A stretch of 10,516 nucleotides of DNA. Source: Candidatus Fermentibacterota bacterium (GTDB lineage Bacteria > Fermentibacterota > Fermentibacteria > Fermentibacterales > Fermentibacteraceae). The stretch covers positions 1 to 10,516 of the forward strand of contig JAKLEF010000042.1 in assembly GCA_022703195.1 (NCBI GenBank). Direction: 5' to 3'. Position numbers and translations under genes: made by a program. Positions 7,346-10,516 of the stretch are shown here, piece by piece; the stretch's first letter is position 1, and the number at the start of each line of letters is the position of its first letter. The notes under the pieces are model-generated. The model searched no databases, was not told where the DNA came from, and saw only the letters and a program-made list of their open reading frames with translations.

Positions 7346-7533
7346 CCAGAACGCCGGCTGAGCCAGAACGCTTTTAACTCCTTTAACTTTCTCTAAAGTC
7401 GGCTGGACTCTTCTGGAAAGACGGGCTGTCGACTCTGACAGGATCCCGGGTCTGGTCTGACAGGAGCCGCCGCTGATCTTCCAGAGAAAGTTAAAGGAGT
7501 TAAAAGCGTTCTGGGGGGAGCGTTCTGGGGGGA
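7346..7533. repeat. Palindromic intergenic element with duplicated end motifs
   Basis: This region fills the gap between two convergent genes (7345-7555) and codes for nothing I can recognise. Its core is a perfect 32-bp inverted repeat: left arm 7363-7394, right arm 7483-7514, with an 88-bp spacer. Each arm contains a 9-bp near-tandem duplication (AGTTAAAGG then AGTTAAAAG on the right arm). Outside each arm the terminal motif CCAGAACGC is repeated: 7346-7354 and 7363-7371 on the left, and as GCGTTCTGG at 7506-7514 and 7520-7528 on the right. The spacer holds a direct repeat TCTGACAGGA (7434-7443 and 7456-7465). The spacer is too long for an ordinary intrinsic terminator and there is no U-tract after the stem. 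No transposase is nearby. It resembles a MITE-like or extragenic palindromic element; it may still limit read-through from both sides. Confidence 0.85.
7506..7533 (+). repeat. Tandem duplication of a 14-bp unit
   Basis: GCGTTCTGGGGGGA occurs twice, head to tail and without mismatch (7506-7519 and 7520-7533). The first copy overlaps the outer end of the right arm of the inverted repeat, so the duplication adds a second copy of the element's end motif. Confidence 0.85.
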
Positions 7534-7555
7534 CGGGCGGGGGGCTGGAAGGGGG
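7527..7555 (+). other. G-rich tract with four-run G-quadruplex potential
   Basis: On the plus strand runs of 6, 3, 6 and 5 guanines are separated by loops of 2, 1 and 6 bases, which meets the usual G3+N1-7 pattern; another 6-G run lies at 7513-7518. The tract touches the stop codon of the minus-strand regulator, so it is on that gene's template strand and would be in any read-through RNA from the carbamoyltransferase operon. The pattern is seen directly; folding and effect are inferred. Confidence 0.5.
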
Positions 7556-8959
7556 TCAGTCGCCGCCGAGCTTGCGCTGGAGGGTGCGGCGGCCGATGCC
7601 CAGCATCTCCGCAGCCCTCGTGCGATTGCCCTCCGCGAGCGCGAGCGTCCTCTCTATGACGAGGTTCTCTATCTCCTCGAGGCTGCGGGGGAGTTCTACC
7701 TGCAGAACCTCCGAGCCCCTGGCGGCGCTGCCCCTGATCTCCACCGGGAGATCGTCCGGGCCGATGCCCTGCCCCGACATGATGACGAGGCTCTCCATGA
7801 GGTTGCGCAGCTGCCTGACGTTCCCGGGCCACGAGTACCCGCTCAGGATCGCGAGAGCCTCCGGTTCCACCGCAGGAACGGGCAGGCCATGCTTCTCGGC
7901 CGCCTCGCGCACGAAGGACACGGCCAGGAGCGGGATGTCCTGCCGCCTGGCCCTCAGCGGAGGGATGTAGAGCTCCACCACCTTGAGCCTGTAGAAGAGA
8001 TCCTCCCGGAAGCCTCCCTCCCTCACCTTCGCCGCCAGGTCGCTGTTCGTGGCGGCTATGAGCCTGACGTCCGTGGGTATAGGCCGGGTGCCTCCGAGCC
8101 TCGTCACCTGCTCCTCCTCCAGCGCCCTGAGGAGCTTGACCTGGGTTGCGGGCGGGATCTCGCCTATCTCGTCGAGGAGCAGGGTGCCTCCGCCTGCGGC
8201 CTCGAACCTGCCTTCCGAAGCGCGTTCCGCGCCTGTGAACGCTCCGCGCTCGTGGCCGAACAGCTCGTTCTCGAGAAGAGTCTCGGGGATGGCCGCGCAG
8301 TTGAGCGCCAGGTACGGCCCCGTCCGGCCGCTCAGGGCATGGATCTGCCTGGCGAGCAGATCCTTCCCCGTGCCGCTCTCGCCCGTCACCAGGACGGTCG
8401 CCTTCACCGGGGCGACCTTCCTGACCCTGGTCATAAGATCCTCGATCGCGCGGCTGCGGTAGATGAACGGGGTCTCGGCCATCGAGGACCGGCCGGCCTG
8501 GGGCTTCTCGGCCGAGAGCGACGCCGAGAGGGCGAAGGCCCTGCCTATGGCCTCGCGTATCCTCGAAGCGTCGTCGGGGTCGAGGATGACGTCGGTGACG
8601 CCGGCCTTCATCCAGGCCACGGCGTCCTCCGCGTTGACGCTCCTGCCGTATATGACAGTCCCGGCCGAGGGGTTGGCCCTTCGTACCGATTCGAGGAAGG
8701 TGCCCACGTGCATGTCGGCCATGTCGGAAGCGGCTATGACGACGTTGACCGAACGGGCCACGATGCGCCGGAGTGCCGCCCGGGCGCTAGGCTCGGAGAT
8801 GACCGAATACCCCGAGGCCGATGCCACCGCGCCCACGGCCGACGCCCTGGCGGCGCTGGAATCGACTATCAGAACCGTACCCCTGCCGAGGATCGTAACC
8901 AGTTCGGCCCTCCGCTCGCGATGATATGGACTCGTAATATATCTCGGAGGGCCGGGCAT
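7556..8959 (-). CDS. Sigma-54 activator with a degenerate (pseudo-)receiver domain
   Basis: A 467-residue NtrC-type protein counted from ATG 8959. The AAA+ core is canonical: Walker A GESGTGKD (193-200), GAFTGA (239-244), Walker B GGTLLLDEIG (257-266), FREDLFYRL (317-325), SWPGNVRQL (376-384), followed by a Fis-type helix-turn-helix (about 425-465, RTRAAEMLGIGRRTLQRKL). The N-terminal domain (about 26-142) has the receiver pattern, but the phospho-acceptor position is Ala77 (VVIAASDMAD), the switch Thr/Ser is Tyr104 and the conserved Lys is Asp127. It therefore should not be controlled by ordinary aspartyl phosphorylation; ligand or partner binding is more likely (inference). The start is uncertain: codons before 8902 are AT-rich and unlike the gene, and a CTG at 8902 has GGAGGG five bases upstream, giving 448 residues. 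ATG 8980 is also open but lies on the opposite gene's start. Confidence 0.9.
   Translation of the reverse strand: MPGPPRYITSPYHRERRAELVTILGRGTVLIVDSSAARASAVGAVASASGYSVISEPSARAALRRIVARSVNVVIAASDMADMHVGTFLESVRRANPSAGTVIYGRSVNAEDAVAWMKAGVTDVILDPDDASRIREAIGRAFALSASLSAEKPQAGRSSMAETPFIYRSRAIEDLMTRVRKVAPVKATVLVTGESGTGKDLLARQIHALSGRTGPYLALNCAAIPETLLENELFGHERGAFTGAERASEGRFEAAGGGTLLLDEIGEIPPATQVKLLRALEEEQVTRLGGTRPIPTDVRLIAATNSDLAAKVREGGFREDLFYRLKVVELYIPPLRARRQDIPLLAVSFVREAAEKHGLPVPAVEPEALAILSGYSWPGNVRQLRNLMESLVIMSGQGIGPDDLPVEIRGSAARGSEVLQVELPRSLEEIENLVIERTLALAEGNRTRAAEMLGIGRRTLQRKLGGD
8905..8954. promoter_or_regulatory. 10-bp perfect inverted repeat in a divergent control region
   Basis: CGGCCCTCCG at 8905-8914 and its exact complement CGGAGGGCCG at 8945-8954 flank a 30-bp spacer that is markedly AT-rich for this genome (contains ATGATATGG and GTAATATATC). 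Each arm presents GGAGGG pointing outwards, towards the regulator on the minus strand and the thioesterase on the plus strand, so the arms may be ribosome binding sites, an operator, or both. AT-rich hexamers TAATAT (plus) and TATATT (minus) in the spacer could serve as -10 elements for both genes, but no good -35 is visible. Confidence 0.5.
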
Positions 8960-8969
8960 CGTGCACGAA

Positions 8970-8977
8970 GGGAGAGG
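8970..8977 (+). promoter_or_regulatory. Ribosome binding site for the thioesterase ATG
   Basis: GGGAGAGG immediately precedes the ATG at 8979 with good spacing. It supports that start over the in-frame GTG at 8961, whose own GGAGGG lies about 9-10 bases upstream. Confidence 0.55.
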
Positions 8978-8978
8978 C

Positions 8979-9386
8979 ATGGGCGGCGGGACTGGCTTTG
9001 CGGTGAACGACGACTACTGTTTCGTGTGCGGGAGGGACAACCCGGCGGGCCTCCGGCTCTCGCCCAGGGGCGAGGGCGGCTCCTGCCGCCTCGAGCTGGT
9101 GCCGCCCAGGGAGACGCAGGGCTGGGCCGGCGTGATGCACGGGGGGATGGTGACAGCCGTTCTCGACGAGGCGATGGCCTATGCCTCGATGAGCCTGGGC
9201 GGGCGGTACGCCACGGCGGAGATATCGGTCTGCTTCAGGAGGCCCGCCAGGACGGGGATCGAGACCGTAGTTACGGCCCGCGTCACGGAGAGCCGGGGCA
9301 GGCTTGCCAAAGCATCGGCGGAGATGCTGCAGGAGGGGGAGGTAGTTGCTTCGGGCAGCGCGAGCTTCATCCTCGTCGGGAGCTGA
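8979..9386 (+). CDS. Hotdog-fold thioesterase (PaaI-like)
   Basis: A 135-residue cytoplasmic protein of the PaaI/YbgC-like hotdog superfamily, whose members hydrolyse acyl-CoA thioesters. It shows the YCFVCGRDNPAGL segment (about 13-25) common in one PaaI-like subgroup, then the central-helix motif GVMHGGMVTAVLDEAMAYAS (about 52-71), with His-Gly-Gly and the Asp/Glu that usually activate water. The strand pattern ATAEISVCFRRPARTG (about 79-94) and a C-terminal GSASFILVG complete the fold. Length is normal. The ATG at 8979 is chosen because of GGGAGAGG before it; GTG 8961 would add six residues. Its 3' end overlaps the start of the next gene by 41 bp. It is divergent from the pseudo-receiver sigma-54 activator. 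The acyl substrate cannot be deduced. Confidence 0.88.
   Translation: MGGGTGFAVNDDYCFVCGRDNPAGLRLSPRGEGGSCRLELVPPRETQGWAGVMHGGMVTAVLDEAMAYASMSLGGRYATAEISVCFRRPARTGIETVVTARVTESRGRLAKASAEMLQEGEVVASGSASFILVGS
9331..9342 (+). promoter_or_regulatory. Strong purine-rich ribosome binding site inside the thioesterase gene
   Basis: AGGAGGGGGAGG lies just before the TTG at 9346 and inside the thioesterase reading frame. There is no ATG, GTG or TTG in the sugar reductase frame between 9349 and the nucleotide-binding strand, so this site decides the TTG start. Confidence 0.6.
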
Positions 9387-10233
9387 GCCCCCCCGTCCGA
9401 TCCTGCTGCTGGGGAGTTCCGGCAGGCTGGGAACGGCCTTCAGGCGCGCCCTGGAAGGCACCTGCAGGATCGTCTCCAGCCCCGGCGCATCCCTTTCGGA
9501 GCCCGGTTGCGCCGCCTCCCTGCTCGGCGAGCTGCGGCCCGACCTGGTCGTGAACGCCTGCGCGATGTCGTCGCCCCGCGACTGCCTGCACGACCCGGCA
9601 GGCGCCCTTCTCGCGAACGCACTGCTCCCCCGGGGGCTGGCGGTGGCCTGCAGCTCCCTGGGCATCCCTCTCGTCCACTTCTCGACCGATCTGGTGTACG
9701 GCGGGGCCACGCCCCCCTACGGCGAGCGGTCGCCATGCGTCCCGCGCTCCATCTACGGCTGGACCAAGCTGCTGGGCGACCTGTCGGTGCTGTCGGCCCA
9801 TCCCGATGCACTCGTAGTGAGGACTTCCGTTCTCTTCGGCGAGGTGGGGGCCTCGAGGCGCACATTCTCGGAGGAACTGCTGGCGGGGCTCGTCGGGAGC
9901 GTCCATGTCGACTCCTGGCGCAACCATACCCCGGTGAGCTGGCTCCCCGGAGCTGTGATGGGGGCCTTCGGGGCGGGCGCCCGGGGGCTGCTCCTGGTCG
10001 CCGGGCTTCATTCCCTGGCGAGATCGGCGTTCGCGGAGATGCTGTTCGCGCACCTGGGCAGGACGGACTGCCCGCCTGCGGGCTACAGGCCGCCCGGGGT
10101 CCCCGAGGACCTGTCCCTGGACACGTCGCGGTTCGCGCGGATCATGGGTGATCCCCCCGACCCTTTCCAGGCCTTCGGGATCGAGTATCCTCAGGAGTCG
10201 CCGAGCACTTCCGCCAGGAATCTCCCGGTGTAG
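9346..10233 (+). CDS. RmlD-like sugar-nucleotide reductase (extended SDR)
   Basis: A 295-residue NAD(P)-dependent extended short-chain dehydrogenase resembling dTDP-4-dehydrorhamnose reductase, the last step of dTDP-L-rhamnose synthesis. Motifs: dinucleotide-binding GSSGRLG (23-29) after strand PILLL, RPDLVVNACAM (64-74), HFSTDLVYGG (111-120, like the HISTDxVFDG of RmlD), the catalytic YGWTK (Tyr137, Lys141) and VRTSVLFGE (158-166). The C-terminal substrate domain is less conserved by eye, so the exact sugar is open; related SDRs such as MAT2B-like proteins also fit. The TTG start has a strong purine-rich site before it and overlaps the thioesterase by 41 bp, so translational coupling is likely. 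No rmlA, rmlB or rmlC is adjacent. The 3' end overlaps the convergent uvrA end by 43 bp. Confidence 0.85.
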   Translation: MLRAARASSSSGAEPPRPILLLGSSGRLGTAFRRALEGTCRIVSSPGASLSEPGCAASLLGELRPDLVVNACAMSSPRDCLHDPAGALLANALLPRGLAVACSSLGIPLVHFSTDLVYGGATPPYGERSPCVPRSIYGWTKLLGDLSVLSAHPDALVVRTSVLFGEVGASRRTFSEELLAGLVGSVHVDSWRNHTPVSWLPGAVMGAFGAGARGLLLVAGLHSLARSAFAEMLFAHLGRTDCPPAGYRPPGVPEDLSLDTSRFARIMGDPPDPFQAFGIEYPQESPSTSARNLPV

Positions 10234-10397
10234 GACCCCTCGACCGCGGCCACGTCCTCGGGAGTGCCCTCGGCTATCACCATTCCGCCGCCGTCTCCCC
10301 CCTCCGGGCCGAGATCGATGATCCAGTCAGCATTCTTCACCACGTCGAGGTTGTGCTCTATCACCACGACCGTGTTGCCCTGGCCCACCAGCCGGTC
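10191..10397 (-). CDS. uvrA: UvrA, excinuclease ABC subunit A: C-terminal fragment, interrupted
   Basis: Sixty-eight residues before the TGA at 10191-10193 match the end of UvrA, the damage-recognition ATPase of nucleotide excision repair: DRLVGQGNTVVVIEHNLDVV with the switch histidine of the second ABC ATPase, then NADWIIDLGPEGGDGGG, AEGTP and SYTGRFLAEVL. The expected sequence before it (the LLDEPTTGLH Walker B/D-loop region) is absent in all three minus-strand frames, although the frame stays open to the window end. The match is lost between about 10398 and 10404, which points to a breakpoint rather than a frameshift. The gene ends convergently with the sugar reductase, overlapping it by 43 bp. 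Confidence 0.88.
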   Translation of the reverse strand, partial: DRLVGQGNTVVVIEHNLDVVKNADWIIDLGPEGGDGGGMVIAEGTPEDVAAVEGSYTGRFLAEVLGDS

Positions 10398-10403
10398 GAT
10401 CGC

Positions 10404-10516
10404 TCGCCTATCGACCTGGGCGGCACGCCGCAATCCACCGTGGAGGACCCCGCCACGGTTCGCGCGCTGGCCGCGCACCTGGGGCTGGCGGGGGACGCCC
10501 CTGGCGACTATGACAA
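10404..10516 (+). CDS. Unidentified coding-like segment after the uvrA breakpoint
   Basis: From about 10404 to the window end the plus strand is open in one frame, beginning SPIDLGGTPQSTVED and continuing with ATVRALAAHLGLAGDAP. About 31 of 37 codons end in G or C and the composition looks like a soluble protein with a helix, unlike the minus-strand frames here. No start codon is visible and I do not recognise the family. It is probably an internal part of another gene joined to the uvrA end. Confidence 0.35.

Noticed and set aside
7434..7465. Start of a CRISPR-like array (TCTGACAGGA twice)
   Set aside because: Only two 10-bp copies, no further units and no cas genes.
7363..7514. Ordinary Rho-independent terminator
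   Set aside because: The stem is 32 bp but the loop is 88 nt and no T-tract follows on either strand.

Overview
The window is dense, GC-rich (about two-thirds G+C by eye) bacterial chromosomal DNA. Eleven protein-coding genes can be recognised, two of them cut short. Strong GC3 bias, frequent AGG arginine codons, AGGAG-type ribosome binding sites, several non-ATG starts and two sigma-54 activators point to an uncultured diderm bacterium. FCB-superphylum-like or similar candidate phyla would fit, but the sequence alone does not fix the taxon. I see no plasmid, phage, CRISPR, tRNA or rRNA signature.

Layout. (1) Positions 1-3533, minus strand: a sigma-54 response regulator, enolase (eno), a small FtsB/DivIC-like division protein and the N-terminal part of the ribosome-maturation GTPase RsgA. 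The last three are almost contiguous (3-5 bp gaps). Enolase is complete except for one apparent extra base near 1684-1685 that shifts the frame. (2) Positions 3616-7344, plus strand: a tight three-gene operon encoding an M23 peptidoglycan metallopeptidase, a WbbL-type GT2 glycosyltransferase (4-nt ATGA overlap) and a NodU/CmcH/TobZ-family carbamoyltransferase (10-bp gap). It looks like a cell-envelope or glycan-decoration unit. (3) Positions 7345-7555 are non-coding, between convergent genes. They hold a 32-bp perfect inverted repeat with an 88-bp spacer, duplicated 9-bp end motifs and a G-rich tract, and form the most structured DNA in the window. (4) Positions 7556-8959, minus strand: a second sigma-54 activator whose receiver-like domain has lost the phosphorylation residues. 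Divergent from it are a hotdog thioesterase and an RmlD-like sugar-nucleotide reductase that overlap each other. The divergent intergenic region carries a 10-bp perfect inverted repeat whose arms both contain an outward-facing GGAGGG. (5) Positions 10191 to about 10397, minus strand: the C-terminus of UvrA, which stops abruptly. The last ~115 bp look like coding sequence on the opposite strand, suggesting a chimeric assembly end or a rearrangement.

Taken together this is mostly housekeeping (glycolysis, division, ribosome maturation, DNA repair) mixed with envelope-glycan genes and sigma-54 regulation. I did not find a clear defence or otherwise novel multigene system. The most worthwhile leads are the pseudo-receiver regulator with its mirrored divergent control region, and the 7346-7533 palindromic element.
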